A stretch of DNA of 64,000 nucleotides from Polymorphobacter fuscus (GCF_011927825.1 NZ_JAATJI010000002.1:310001-374000); one strand, 5' to 3'; positions 8,955 to 18,638 are shown, numbered from the stretch's first letter. Translations and numbers: made by a program. Notes: a model not told the origin generated them from the letters alone.

Positions 8955-10535
8955 TCAGACCTTGCGCAGTCGCAGCGCCATCCATTGCCGGCCGGGCAGG
9001 GCTACCGTCGGCCGCGCCGGATCATGGACATCATAATCGTTAAGTTGCGACATGGCGAATACGCCGGCGACCGGGGAGATCGTCATGTTCCAGGTGTCGA
9101 TCACGTCGATTCGATAGCGTTGCGCCGCCGCCGGGCCGCGTCCCGGCAGCGCAACCCGCCATTCGGTTGGCGATTCGGACCCGAAATATTTGAGATAATA
9201 GGCATTCGGAATGCCGGCGAGGTGATAATTCCACCATGGCTGGATCGCATCGATCCCCGGCGCCGGGCCATCTTCCATGATCTCGCGCAGGAACTTCAGC
9301 CGCGGTGCGCTGGTGCCGACCAGCCGGCCGCCCTGGCCGAGCCATGACCGATCGGCGTTCTGGTCCGGATCGAAGGTTTCACTGTGCCCGACATAGGTGC
9401 CGCCGATCAGGCCGTGCCAGAAGCGCTGGACCATCTCCTGGCCGGTCAGCGAACCCCAGCGCTTCGTCGAATTGCCCTCGTAGACGACTTCGTCGAATAC
9501 CACCGGCTTCAACGTCATGGCCCGATGTAGTTCCGCGCGCAGATCGTCGAGCACGGCGGCGCCGTTCTGGACGCTGGCATGGGTTATCCAGGGCTTGCGG
9601 TGATCATAATAGGTGTTGATCTGATGGATCGAGCGCAGCCGGTCGTGCGGGTCGGCGGCAACCAGCACCCCGAACAGATGGTCCCAATCGGCCATCGTCT
9701 TGGTTTTGATATTGTCATATTCGTTCGCCATCGACCACCAGACATTGCGAAACGCGCCGAACCGGGCGGCGACATAGCGGATGTAGCGGGCGTCATCGGC
9801 GCGCTTCATGTCGGAATAGCCCCGTTTTTCGTCATAGGGGTGGAACAGGATGACATCGGCCTCGATGCCCAGCGCGCCGAGCCGGCGAATGCGATCTTCG
9901 AAGCGCCTGAAATAGGCCGGGTCGAACCGGGTCGGGTCCCATGCGTCGAGCGCGGCGCCGGTGCGTACGAACGGGTCGGTCGCCACCGACGGCACGTTGG
10001 GGAACACCAGCATCCGCATCTTGTTGAAGGGCCCGCCCTTCAGTGTCGCCAGCGTTTCGGCGCACTTCGCGTCGGACTGCAGCGCCCAGGAATAGCTGGT
10101 CGTGCCGATCTGGCGGAACGGCGTGCCATCGGCGTGGACGAAATGATATCCGTCCTTGCTGACGCGCACCGGGCCGTGGTTGCCGGCCCGCGGCGCAATG
10201 CAGGCGAACCGCCCGGAACGATTGTCGAGCGCGGGTGCATTGCTCGCCGTGCGCCAGACCCATGCGCCGGTGTCGGGCGGGCTGAAGCGGATGCGGTACA
10301 CGCCATCGCCGTCGTAGAAACCGGGAACGCGGATCTGGCGGCCGCCCGATTCGAACACCGCTTCGAGCGTCACATCGTCGAACGGATTTCCGCGACCAGG
10401 GCCGTCGAGCGCAATCTCGTGGATCCCCCAGCGTTCGCAGTCACCGGTGGGCGCGGCAGCAAGGGCGGCGGGCATGGCGGCCGATGCACCGATTGCGACG
10501 CCGCCTGCCAGCACCGTCCGTCGTGATACCGTCAC
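8955..10535 (-). CDS. Tat-exported DUF5060/DUF4038-type glycoside hydrolase-like protein
   Basis: 526 residues from the GTG at 10535, with GGGGAGGA about 9 bases upstream. The N-terminus SRRTVLAGGVAIGASAAM carries a twin-arginine signal, suggesting export in folded form. About residues 35-125 resemble the DUF5060 beta-sandwich (NPFDDVTLEAVF, IRFSPPDTGAWVW). Residues about 140-430 form a DUF4038-like TIM barrel with FRQIGTTSYSW, VWWSMANEYDN (acid/base candidate Glu) and VFDEVVYEGN (second Glu). A C-terminal DUF5605-like domain follows. It is related to, but longer than, the two GH140-like proteins downstream. Activity on apiosyl or other furanosyl linkages is inferred from family and context. 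Confidence 0.7.
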   Translation of the reverse strand: MTVSRRTVLAGGVAIGASAAMPAALAAAPTGDCERWGIHEIALDGPGRGNPFDDVTLEAVFESGGRQIRVPGFYDGDGVYRIRFSPPDTGAWVWRTASNAPALDNRSGRFACIAPRAGNHGPVRVSKDGYHFVHADGTPFRQIGTTSYSWALQSDAKCAETLATLKGGPFNKMRMLVFPNVPSVATDPFVRTGAALDAWDPTRFDPAYFRRFEDRIRRLGALGIEADVILFHPYDEKRGYSDMKRADDARYIRYVAARFGAFRNVWWSMANEYDNIKTKTMADWDHLFGVLVAADPHDRLRSIHQINTYYDHRKPWITHASVQNGAAVLDDLRAELHRAMTLKPVVFDEVVYEGNSTKRWGSLTGQEMVQRFWHGLIGGTYVGHSETFDPDQNADRSWLGQGGRLVGTSAPRLKFLREIMEDGPAPGIDAIQPWWNYHLAGIPNAYYLKYFGSESPTEWRVALPGRGPAAAQRYRIDVIDTWNMTISPVAGVFAMSQLNDYDVHDPARPTVALPGRQWMALRLRKV

Positions 10536-10602
10536 TGCACATCCTCCCCTCGGGCGCGCTGAAATGCGGTTCGCGCGCGTATGGCCTTGCCGGGTCTCGC
10601 CT

Positions 10603-10638
10603 AGCATACTAAGCTCGAAATAATAATATCATATACAG
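10603..10638. promoter_or_regulatory. Candidate operators in divergent promoter gap
   Basis: Two elements related to the locus-wide motif: AGCATACTAAG at 10603-10613 and ATATCATATACAG at 10626-10638. The ATATCATAT core of the second is a palindrome around a central base. They lie between the divergent DUF4038-type gene and the MFS permease, 46-80 bases before the permease ATG. Function is inferred from recurrence in other gaps of the locus. Confidence 0.45.
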
Positions 10639-10683
10639 TTTGCCGGGGAATGTCGGCGGCTGGATACGGGACTCGGGGGGGCA

Positions 10684-11991
10684 ATGACAGCGAGCGCCGA
10701 CGGAATGACCAGTTCGCGCGAGGATTGGAAGAATACCATCCTCGCCGGGCTTGCCAACTATATCGACGCCGGCTCCATCGTCGCCGGCGGTGCGGCACTG
10801 GCGTTGTGGATGGAAGCCTACAAGATGAGCAACAGCCTCGTCGGGCTGGTCGGCGCGCTTGGGCCCAACGCCATCTCGGCCGGCATCGGCGCGCTTATCG
10901 GCGGCAGGCTGTGCGACCTGTTCGGCCGCAAGAAGATCTACCAATATGACATGCTGTTCTACGCCTTCGGCATGGCCTGGCTGGTGTTTGCCATCAACCC
11001 CTGGATGGTGGTCATCGGCTTCTTCCTCGTCGGCCTGGCCGTCGGTGCCGATATCCCCGCCTCCTGGTCGATGATTGCCGAAATGGCACCCGAAAAGCAG
11101 CGCGGCAAGCACAGCGGCGTCGCGCAGATGCTCTGGTATCTGGGCCCGGTCGTCGTGCTGCTGATGTTCTTGGTGCTGGAACCGCTCGGCCTGCTCGGCG
11201 CGCGGATCGTCTTCGCGCACCTGGCGCTGCTGGCGCTGGGGCTGACCTTCCTGCGATCGAGCATGCACGAATCGCAGCATTGGCTCGATGCCCAGGCCGC
11301 CAAGGCAGAGGCGCTGGCGGCACCGCCGGCCGTCGCCGCCGCACCGGTGGCATCCGCCGCTTCGTGGCGGACGCTGTTCACCCGCCAGCATTTCGGCTCC
11401 ATGGCCTTTCTGATCGGCATGTATCTGTTCTGGAACCTGTGGGCCGGGACGAACGGCTTCTTCCTGCCTTATATCCTGCGCACCGTCGGCAATCAGGGCC
11501 AGTCGATGGCCGTCCTGCTGACCGCAATGAGCTTCCTTGTCGGCATGGCGTCGATCTACTTCGTCTTCATGAAGCTGGTCGACAAGGTCAATCAGCGGAC
11601 GTTGTTCGGCATTTCGGCGTTGATCCAGGTCGTCGGCATGGCGCTGTTCGCGATCTTCCCGATGACCTTGCCGGTCGCCATGCTCCATATCTTCCTGATG
11701 GCATTCGGCGGCGGCTTCGGGGCGCAGTCCTTCTTCCAGCTCTGGAGCTCGGAGATGTTCCCGACGCTGCTGCGCAGCACCGCGCAGGGAGTCATGTTCG
11801 CCGTTGTGCGCATCACGCTCGGCTTCTGGTCGTTCTTCGTACCGATCCTGTCGAGCACCGGCTTCACCCGGCTCGCGTGGATCCTGACCGGATTCCTTGC
11901 GGTCAGCGGCCTTGTCGGGTTCATCTGGGCGCCGCGGAACGAGGGCAAGTCGCTTGACGAGCTGGAAGCGGCGATGGCGGCAAAAGGCTGA
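10684..11991 (+). CDS. MFS sugar-porter-type permease
   Basis: 435 residues with about twelve membrane spans. The loop 2-3 signature GGRLCDLFGRKKIYQYD and the loop around EMAPEKQRGKHSG are those of sugar/metabolite:H+ symporters of the major facilitator superfamily. It is divergent from the DUF4038-type hydrolase and convergent with apnL. Uptake of D-apiose, apionate or an apiose-containing product across the inner membrane is inferred from location. A second ATG at codon 8 is an alternative start. Confidence 0.8.
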   Translation: MTASADGMTSSREDWKNTILAGLANYIDAGSIVAGGAALALWMEAYKMSNSLVGLVGALGPNAISAGIGALIGGRLCDLFGRKKIYQYDMLFYAFGMAWLVFAINPWMVVIGFFLVGLAVGADIPASWSMIAEMAPEKQRGKHSGVAQMLWYLGPVVVLLMFLVLEPLGLLGARIVFAHLALLALGLTFLRSSMHESQHWLDAQAAKAEALAAPPAVAAAPVASAASWRTLFTRQHFGSMAFLIGMYLFWNLWAGTNGFFLPYILRTVGNQGQSMAVLLTAMSFLVGMASIYFVFMKLVDKVNQRTLFGISALIQVVGMALFAIFPMTLPVAMLHIFLMAFGGGFGAQSFFQLWSSEMFPTLLRSTAQGVMFAVVRITLGFWSFFVPILSSTGFTRLAWILTGFLAVSGLVGFIWAPRNEGKSLDELEAAMAAKG

Positions 11992-12018
11992 GCCCGGCGG
12001 TTTGACTGCGGGTGCCGC

Positions 12019-13848
12019 CTAGCGCGTTGGGGGGAGGTCCCGGTCCATGCGCATGGTCGCCACCGCGAACGGCGCCAGCGCGACGCGCCTGCCGTCGACA
12101 ACGACCATTCGCGCCTCCGCGGTCAGGTTTGCCACGATCACGGCCGATGCCGTCGCCACCGCCTGGATCGTGTCGGGATGCGATGAGACACAGGCGAAGC
12201 GCATCCTGCCGGCGCAACCGGCGAGCGCCGCGATGGCCGCAAACAGCGGACGCCGCCCGTGCCTGCCGATCAATCCCAGCGGGCCGGTCAGGGTGCCGAA
12301 GGTCAGCAATTCGATGCCGCCCGCTTCGGTGGCCGCCGCATAGCCGATGGTCCAGGCCGCCGCAAACTGCCCGTCCTGCCGCGGATCGACCATCGCCATC
12401 GGCACGCGCTCGCGGGCGGGGTTGGGCATGGTGCGCGCACCATAGGGGTTCTGTCGCATCCCAATGGTGACGGGGCCGAGCCGATAGGCGGTTTCGCCCA
12501 GAAAGGCCCGCGCCGAACGCAGGATGGGCGCGATCGCGGCCAATGACTGCATTACACTCAGATCGTCGGCGGCATGGACGATGGGGCAGGTCGCATGGCT
12601 GACGAAATCGAGCCCTTGGAGCGGCGGCCGCTTGCGATTGAGTTCGGTAAAATAGCCAAAGGCACCGCCGCCGATCCGCAGCCCGGGAAAGGCGCGCCGT
12701 GCCGCCGCCTGAATGTCGGCGGGCGGCGGGCAGGCGGGCCAGGGGCTGCCCGGCGGCGTCGATTGCAGATCTGGGGCGGGATAGACCGCGACCGCGTCGA
12801 GCTGCAATCCGGCGCGCTTTGCCTGGTCGGCGACAGCGCTCAGTTCGGCATCGAGATCGCCGGTCGCGGCGATGACACATTCGAGCGTCAATCGGTGCGG
12901 CAGGCCGCTGACAGCGCGGGCCAGTCCCTTCATTTCGGCTGCGCCGTCCCCCGCAGACGCATTGTAACTGAGCAACAGGTCCTGCACGCCCAGGTCGCAA
13001 AGCGCATCGCGGCTGGTGACGCTGCTATCGGCCGTGTCCGGCGTGATGACCAGCCCGATGCGCGGCATCGTGCCGATCGGCGGTCCGATCGTGATTCTGA
13101 TCGGTGCGGCGGTCGCCAAGGGACGGCGCTGCGCGCCGGTGACATCGACCCGCACGGCGTGGCGGCAGGTCGTTCCTGCAGCGATGGCATAGGGCCAGGG
13201 GAGGGCCAGCGGCCGCGCATAGGTCTTGTACGATGCGTCCGACCAGTTGCGCTGGTCCTCCATCTCGTAGGTGTCACCCTCGACCCGGCAGCTGACTGTC
13301 AGCCCATCCTGTTGATGGACCAGCGTCCGGATATCGGTGAACGGCTGCCAGGGGGCGATCAGCGCGGGAAACACGGCGGTTGTCGCCGATCCATCGCCAT
13401 GCGCGATGCGGAGGGGATGGCCGGCGAGCGCTGCGGGATGGAGGACGCAGAAGCCCAGCCGATTGATCCGCAGGTCGTCGATCGCCCGCGCCTCGACGGT
13501 GAAGTCGATGCTGTCATCACGCACCATTATCCGGGCCGCATAGGCAAGACGCCCGCCATCGGGATCGATGCAATCGGCAGAATAGGCGATGCGGATTTCA
13601 TCCCGGTCCGGATCGATGCGCAGGTCGCGGATCAGCGGCGGCACCGTCCCCCAGTCGCGGTCGCGAAGCAGATACTGGATGGCGCGCAACACTTCGGTTC
13701 CGTCCACGCAGATCGACCGCAGATTGCCGTCGACCAGATCGAAACGCAGGCGTCCCTTCTCGATGCGGCGTATCGCCGGTGGTGGTGTCGCCGTGCCGTA
13801 AAGTGCACGGACTTCCATGGCGTCGGGTGGGCTTGCGTCACTCATCAT
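12019..13848 (-). CDS. apnL: D-apionolactonase (ApnL family, probable)
   Basis: 609 residues from the first of two consecutive ATG codons. There is no signal peptide, so it is cytoplasmic. The N-terminal region has LYGTATPPPAIRRIEKGRL, EVLRAIQYLLRDRDWGTVPP and IDFTVEARAIDDLRINRLGFCVLHP, which match what I remember of the D-apionolactonase family discovered in apiose pathways. The reaction is hydrolysis of D-apionolactone to D-apionate. The middle carries a TIM-barrel-like part (LVITPDT, LLSYNASAGD). It is divergent from apnO with only 45 bases between start codons, which supports the pairing lactonase then oxidoisomerase. Not confirmed by any alignment here. Confidence 0.72.
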   Translation of the reverse strand: MMSDASPPDAMEVRALYGTATPPPAIRRIEKGRLRFDLVDGNLRSICVDGTEVLRAIQYLLRDRDWGTVPPLIRDLRIDPDRDEIRIAYSADCIDPDGGRLAYAARIMVRDDSIDFTVEARAIDDLRINRLGFCVLHPAALAGHPLRIAHGDGSATTAVFPALIAPWQPFTDIRTLVHQQDGLTVSCRVEGDTYEMEDQRNWSDASYKTYARPLALPWPYAIAAGTTCRHAVRVDVTGAQRRPLATAAPIRITIGPPIGTMPRIGLVITPDTADSSVTSRDALCDLGVQDLLLSYNASAGDGAAEMKGLARAVSGLPHRLTLECVIAATGDLDAELSAVADQAKRAGLQLDAVAVYPAPDLQSTPPGSPWPACPPPADIQAAARRAFPGLRIGGGAFGYFTELNRKRPPLQGLDFVSHATCPIVHAADDLSVMQSLAAIAPILRSARAFLGETAYRLGPVTIGMRQNPYGARTMPNPARERVPMAMVDPRQDGQFAAAWTIGYAAATEAGGIELLTFGTLTGPLGLIGRHGRRPLFAAIAALAGCAGRMRFACVSSHPDTIQAVATASAVIVANLTAEARMVVVDGRRVALAPFAVATMRMDRDLPPTR

Positions 13849-13859
13849 ACCATCATACC
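13844..13859. promoter_or_regulatory. Tandem ATCATACC repeat in the apnL/apnO divergent gap
   Basis: Two perfect tandem copies of ATCATACC. Read on the minus strand they are GGTATGAT twice and run into the start codons of apnL. The distance to the apnO ATG is 34 bases. The core matches the motif seen in other gaps of the locus, so a regulator bound here could block both genes at once. Inference. Confidence 0.5.
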
Positions 13860-13893
13860 ATGCAGGCAAGACACAAGAAACGAAGGGCGGGGG

Positions 13894-14721
13894 ATGGCAG
13901 CAATCGCGCTGTTCGGTGCAGGCGGCAAGATGGGTGTGCGACTGGCGCGCAATCTCGCTGCGGGTCACGACGATGTCCGCCATGTCGAAACCAGCGAAGC
14001 GGGCCGCGCCGGGCTGCGCGATGCGCTGGGGATCGAATGCGTGGAGATGGCGACAGCGCTCGATGGTGTCGAGGTTGTCATTCTCGCCGTGCCCGATACC
14101 CATGTCGGATCGGTCGCGCACAGGATCGCGCCGTTCCTCAAGCCAGCCACGATGATCATGGCGCTCGACGCCGCGGCGCCCTTTGCCGGCCATCTGCCGG
14201 TGCGGCCGGACCTGAGCTATTTCGTGACGCACCCCTGTCATCCGCCGATCTTCAACGACGAGACCGAGCCGGCCGCGCGCGACGATCGCTTCGGTGGCCT
14301 TCATGCCCGGCAAAGCATCGTCAACGCCTTGATGCAGGGTCCGGACGAACATTATGCGGTCGGCGAAGCGGTTGCCCGCACCATCTGGGCACCGATCCTG
14401 CGCTCGCACCGCGTGACAGTGGACCAGATGGCGCTGCTCGAGCCCGGCCTTTCGGAAACCGTGGTTGCCTCGCTGCTCGACACGATGCGCGAGGCAATGG
14501 ACGAGGTGGTGGCGCGCGGCGTCCCGGCCGAAGCCGCGCGCGATTTCCTGCTCGGCCATATGAATGTCCTGGCGGCGGTGATCTTCAAGCATATTCCGGG
14601 GCAGTTTTCAGATGCCTGCAACAAGGCGATCACCTTCGGCAAGCCAACGATGCTGCGCGATGACTGGAAGCGGGTGTTCGACAAGGACGAGCTCGCCGCC
14701 AGCATCCGGCGCATAACCTGA
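13894..14721 (+). CDS. apnO: D-apionate oxidoisomerase (ApnO, probable)
   Basis: 275 residues; ATG preceded by GAAGGGCGGGGG. The N-terminal Rossmann fold IALFGAGGKMGVRLARNL binds NAD. The remainder, with FLKPATMIMALDAAAPFAG, YFVTHPCHPPIFNDE and LLGHMNVLAAVIFK, is like the C-terminal phosphogluconate-dehydrogenase-type domain found in ApnO. ApnO oxidises D-apionate with migration of a hydroxymethyl group, giving 3-oxo-isoapionate. Pairing with a divergent apnL, and presence of oiaK and a RuBisCO-like gene 10 kb away, supports the call. Other 6PGDH-like sugar-acid dehydrogenases are the alternative. Confidence 0.75.
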   Translation: MAAIALFGAGGKMGVRLARNLAAGHDDVRHVETSEAGRAGLRDALGIECVEMATALDGVEVVILAVPDTHVGSVAHRIAPFLKPATMIMALDAAAPFAGHLPVRPDLSYFVTHPCHPPIFNDETEPAARDDRFGGLHARQSIVNALMQGPDEHYAVGEAVARTIWAPILRSHRVTVDQMALLEPGLSETVVASLLDTMREAMDEVVARGVPAEAARDFLLGHMNVLAAVIFKHIPGQFSDACNKAITFGKPTMLRDDWKRVFDKDELAASIRRIT

Positions 14722-14783
14722 TTGCCCCCGGAACAACCCCGCGCGATCCCGTGTGCTGCCGCGCCGATTTCCTGGAGAGGTGG

Positions 14784-16385
14784 ATGCCCGCCACGCCCCG
14801 TTTCAAACTGACGTCCGCCTGCATCGGAGTGGCCGCCTTGCTGGCTGCGATGCCGGCCGGCGCGACGGTTCCCGACTATCAGGCCAAGGTCGATGCCAAG
14901 CTGCGCGCGGTGCAGGCGGGCGTGGCGCAAGGGCCCTTCAAACCGGAATGGGACGCGCTGCGCCAGCGTTACCGCACGCCGGAATGGTTCCGCGACGCCA
15001 AGTTCGGCATCTTCATCCATTGGGGCCCCTATTCGGTGCCGGCGTTCGCCAATGAATGGTATTCGCGCAACATGTATGTGCCGGGCAACAAGGCCTATGA
15101 GCACCATTTGCAGACTTATGGCCCCCAGGCCAAGTTCGGCTACAAGGACTTCATTCCCCGGTTCAAGGCCGAACGGTTCGACCCCGACGCCTGGGTCAAG
15201 CTGTTCGCCGATGCCGGCGCGCGCTATGTCGTTCCCGTGGCCGAACATTGCGACGGTTTCGCCATGTACGATTCGGATTTTTCCGAATGGGATGCCTCGG
15301 AAATGGGCCCCAGGCGCGACACCACGGGGGAAATTGCCCGTGCCGCGCGCGCTGCCGGGATGCATTTCGGCCTGTCGTCGCACCGCGCCGAGCATTGGTG
15401 GTGGTATCACAAGGGCCGCAGCTTTCCGTCGGACGTCGGCAACCCCGAATTTGCCGGGCTCTACGGACCCGCGGCGCCCACAGGCCTGCCCTCGGATGAT
15501 CCCGACAAATGGCCCGATGGCGGCCAGTTGCAGACCTGGATGCCGCCCGACAAGGCCTTCCTCGACGACTGGATGGTCCGCACGGCCGAATTGATCGACA
15601 AATATGATCCCGAGCTCATCTATTTCGACTGGTGGACCTCGGCGCCGAGCTTCGAACCGCTGATGCGCGACACCGCCGCTTATTATTACAACCGCACGGC
15701 CGCCAAGGGCAGACAAGGCATCATCGCCTACAAGGGGTCGCAGTTCGCCGAAGGCAGCGCGCTGTTCGACATGGAGCGCGGCAAGACCGACGCGCTCAAG
15801 CTGACGCCGTGGCAATCCGATACCTCGATCAGCGTCCACAGTTGGGGCTATGCCAAGGACGACAGCTATCGCACGGCGCCGTCGCTGATTGCCGACCTGA
15901 TCGATATCGTCAGCAAGAACGGCAATCTGCTGCTCAATGTCGGCCCCAGGGCCGATGGCACCATGCCCCCGGAAATCGTCGAGGTGCTGCACGGCATGGG
16001 GGGCTGGCTGAAGATCAACGGCGAGGCGATCTATGAAACGCGGCCGTTCAAATTCTTCGGCGAAGGCACGACGCAATCGGGCCAGGTGCGCGTCGGCGGG
16101 CAGGTCGAGGAATCGGCGGTGAAGGGCTTCACCCCTGCCGACATCCGCTTCACCACCAGGGGCGACACCCTGTATGCGATGGGTCTGGCACGGCCGCTGG
16201 ACGGCGCGGTGTTCATCAAGACGCTGTACGCCGGCAATCCCTATCTCGACGCGCCGATCAAGAGCATCGAACTGCTCGATGGCGGCAGGATCGACTGGGA
16301 ACAGACACCCAGGGGTCTGTCGGTGAAGCTGCCGCCGGTCGGGGCAGGGGCCTATCCCTATGCGCTGAAAATCCGCGTCGGCTGA
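14784..16385 (+). CDS. Exported alpha-L-fucosidase, GH29
   Basis: 533 residues from the ATG at 14784, with CTGGAGAGG as ribosome site. It has a signal peptide ending near PAGA (about residue 30). GH29 signatures: KFGIFIHWGPYSVPAFANEWY (about residue 75), VAEHCDGFAMYDSDFSEWD, LIYFDWW with the Asp expected to be the nucleophile, and KNGNLLLNVGPRADGT. A C-terminal beta domain follows. It would remove alpha-L-fucosyl residues in the periplasm or outside. It lies 62 bases after apnO on the same strand and may be co-transcribed. Fucose or 2-O-methyl-fucose occurs on side chains of rhamnogalacturonan II, which also carries apiose; that link is inferred. Confidence 0.88.
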   Translation: MPATPRFKLTSACIGVAALLAAMPAGATVPDYQAKVDAKLRAVQAGVAQGPFKPEWDALRQRYRTPEWFRDAKFGIFIHWGPYSVPAFANEWYSRNMYVPGNKAYEHHLQTYGPQAKFGYKDFIPRFKAERFDPDAWVKLFADAGARYVVPVAEHCDGFAMYDSDFSEWDASEMGPRRDTTGEIARAARAAGMHFGLSSHRAEHWWWYHKGRSFPSDVGNPEFAGLYGPAAPTGLPSDDPDKWPDGGQLQTWMPPDKAFLDDWMVRTAELIDKYDPELIYFDWWTSAPSFEPLMRDTAAYYYNRTAAKGRQGIIAYKGSQFAEGSALFDMERGKTDALKLTPWQSDTSISVHSWGYAKDDSYRTAPSLIADLIDIVSKNGNLLLNVGPRADGTMPPEIVEVLHGMGGWLKINGEAIYETRPFKFFGEGTTQSGQVRVGGQVEESAVKGFTPADIRFTTRGDTLYAMGLARPLDGAVFIKTLYAGNPYLDAPIKSIELLDGGRIDWEQTPRGLSVKLPPVGAGAYPYALKIRVG

Positions 16386-16411
16386 ACGCTTGAATTGGGG
16401 GAAACGGTGTG

Positions 16412-18637
16412 ATGCTTTGGCTCAGGAACCTGGGGCTGGGGAGCGTTCTGGCGGCAATCTCGGTCACGCCGGCGCTGGCGCAGGATATTGCCTTGCAGCC
16501 GTTCCCCGTGGATCACGCGGCGCGGGTCGATTCCGACGCCGATGCGCGCTTCCTGCTCGACGGCCCCGCCGGCAAATTTGGCTTCATCGAGGTGCGCGAT
16601 GGCCATCTGTATCGGGGTGACGGCAAGCGCTTCCGCTGCTGGGGGGTCAATCTGACCGGCTGGACCATCGGCGGCGAGGAAATTCCGAATCACAAGGACG
16701 CCGAAGTCTATGCGGCGGCGCTGGCCCGGCTCGGGGTCAATTGCGTGCGGATGCACTTTCTCGACAAGCCCGATATCGCCCGCCCGCGGATGAACGAGGG
16801 CGCATCACGCGGCCCCAATGCCGGGCCGTTCACCCATACGCCGCGCGGATTGATCCGCCACGATGTCGACAATAGCCGGGAGTTCAATCCCGAACAGCTC
16901 GAACGGCTCGACTATTGGTTCAACGCGCTGAAGCAGCGCGGCATTTATGTGAATTTCAACCTCAATGTCGGCCGCGAGTTCAAGGCGGGTGACGGCGTGC
17001 CCGACGCCGACCTGCTCGCCCCGTTCAAGGCGTTCACCTATTTCGGCCCGGAACTGGTGGCGTTGCAGAAGGAATATGCCAAGCAGCTTCTGGGGCATCT
17101 GAACCCCTATACCAAGCTGCGCTACGCCGACGACCCGGCCGTCATGACCGTCGAAGTGGTGAACGAAAACTCGCTGCTCGAATTCTGGATGCGCAACTGG
17201 CTGCGCGGCGAGCGCGTGCCCGGGGGCAAGAACAGCCAGCTCGACATGACGCCGCATTATCAGGCGCTGTTGGTGAAACTGTACAACGACTGGCTGGGCC
17301 AGCACCGCAAGCCCGACGAGGTGGCGAGGCTGCGCCAGATGGCCGGGGTCGGCACCGGCCAGCCGGTACCGCTGATGCGGCGCGGTGACCACCCCGAGGC
17401 GCCGAAACTGCGCTTCGATGCGGAGCTGGAGTTCATCACCAGCGTCGAGATCGACTTTCACGCCGAGATGAAGCGGTTCCTGGAAGACGAGGTCGGCGTC
17501 AAGGCGCCGATCATGCCGCTGAACGATCACACCTATTTCGTTTCCAACCTGCCGCTGATGCGCACCGCGATGCAGGCCGATATGCTCGATGCGCATGTCT
17601 ATTGGCAGCATCCCGCCATCTATGGCCGGCGCAACGAGCCGATGGTCAATTCCCCCGAACTGTCGATCATCCAGAAACTTGCGCGATCGGCGGCGGTGGG
17701 CAAGGCCTATACCGTCAGCGAGGTCAACCACCCCTATCCCAGCGATTATGGCTCGGAGATGATCCCGATCCTTGCGTCCTATGCGGCGCTGCAGGATTGG
17801 GATGCGATCTATTTCTACACGTTCGAAACCAAGATCAGCGGCGAAGTGAAACCGGCGATTGCCGACCATTTCGACATCACCCTCGATCCGGTGAAGATGG
17901 CGCAGATGCCGGCCGGCGCGATTATCTTCCTTCGCGGCGATGTGGCCGCTGCAAAAACGACGCTCACACGCTCCTATTCGACCGAGCAGATCAATGAATC
18001 GGCGCGCCTGCCGCGCGCCGACATGCCCTATTTCACGCCGGGCTTCGAGATGATGATCCCGCTGGTCCATGGCTCGCGCGTGGCATGCCTCGATTGCAAG
18101 TCCAGCCTGCCGGCCCCGTTGCCGGCGGCCAACCCTTTGGTGTCCGACACCGGCGAATTGCGCTGGCAGACCGACGCCGGCAAGGACGGGATCGTCAGTG
18201 TCGATACCCCGCGCAGCCAGGCGCTGGTCGGCTTCGTCAGCGCCAATCCGGGGGTCCAGACCCGCAACCTGGGCGCCGCCGATGTGCGCAACCGCTTTGC
18301 ATCGATCACCCTGTCGTCGCTGGATGGCAAGCCGATGCATCTGTCGAACCGCATGCTGCTGACCACCACCGGCAAGGTGGAGAACAGCGGTACCAAATGG
18401 GACGAACGCCGCGCCATGCTGACCGACTGGGGCACGGCGCCGACGGTGATCGAGCCGATCACCGGCTGGATCCAGCTGAAGGACCTGGAGGGCGCGGTGG
18501 GGGTTTCGGCGCAGCCGCTCGATGGAGCAGGGCGGCCGATCGGCAAAGCGATCGGCGGCAAGATGATCGAGCCGGGCTGGGAGATCGCGGTCGGAACGCC
18601 GGCGACGACGAGCTATCTGGTGACGGTCGAGCGTTAG
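16412..18637 (+). CDS. Exported GH5-like (clan A) glycoside hydrolase
   Basis: 741 residues from the ATG at 16412; a GTG one codon earlier is possible. Signal peptide ends near TPALAQ (about residue 24). A TIM-barrel region covers about residues 60-500: FRCWGVNLTGW, LGVNCVRMHFLD, then VEVVNENSLLEF with the Asn-Glu acid/base pair, and YTVSEVNHPYPSD with the nucleophile Glu candidate. The last 200 residues form beta-rich accessory domains. The general shape fits GH5-like enzymes of clan A, but subfamily and substrate are not assignable by eye. It follows the fucosidase by 26 bases and ends one base from the convergent SGNH gene. Confidence 0.7.
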   Translation: MLWLRNLGLGSVLAAISVTPALAQDIALQPFPVDHAARVDSDADARFLLDGPAGKFGFIEVRDGHLYRGDGKRFRCWGVNLTGWTIGGEEIPNHKDAEVYAAALARLGVNCVRMHFLDKPDIARPRMNEGASRGPNAGPFTHTPRGLIRHDVDNSREFNPEQLERLDYWFNALKQRGIYVNFNLNVGREFKAGDGVPDADLLAPFKAFTYFGPELVALQKEYAKQLLGHLNPYTKLRYADDPAVMTVEVVNENSLLEFWMRNWLRGERVPGGKNSQLDMTPHYQALLVKLYNDWLGQHRKPDEVARLRQMAGVGTGQPVPLMRRGDHPEAPKLRFDAELEFITSVEIDFHAEMKRFLEDEVGVKAPIMPLNDHTYFVSNLPLMRTAMQADMLDAHVYWQHPAIYGRRNEPMVNSPELSIIQKLARSAAVGKAYTVSEVNHPYPSDYGSEMIPILASYAALQDWDAIYFYTFETKISGEVKPAIADHFDITLDPVKMAQMPAGAIIFLRGDVAAAKTTLTRSYSTEQINESARLPRADMPYFTPGFEMMIPLVHGSRVACLDCKSSLPAPLPAANPLVSDTGELRWQTDAGKDGIVSVDTPRSQALVGFVSANPGVQTRNLGAADVRNRFASITLSSLDGKPMHLSNRMLLTTTGKVENSGTKWDERRAMLTDWGTAPTVIEPITGWIQLKDLEGAVGVSAQPLDGAGRPIGKAIGGKMIEPGWEIAVGTPATTSYLVTVER

Positions 18638-18638
18638 A

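Noticed and set aside
12574..14721. A 715-codon open frame on the plus strand running through apnL into apnO
   Set aside because: The first 440 codons are the antisense of apnL and have low-complexity Arg/Gly-rich composition; only the part from 13894 has a ribosome site and family motifs.
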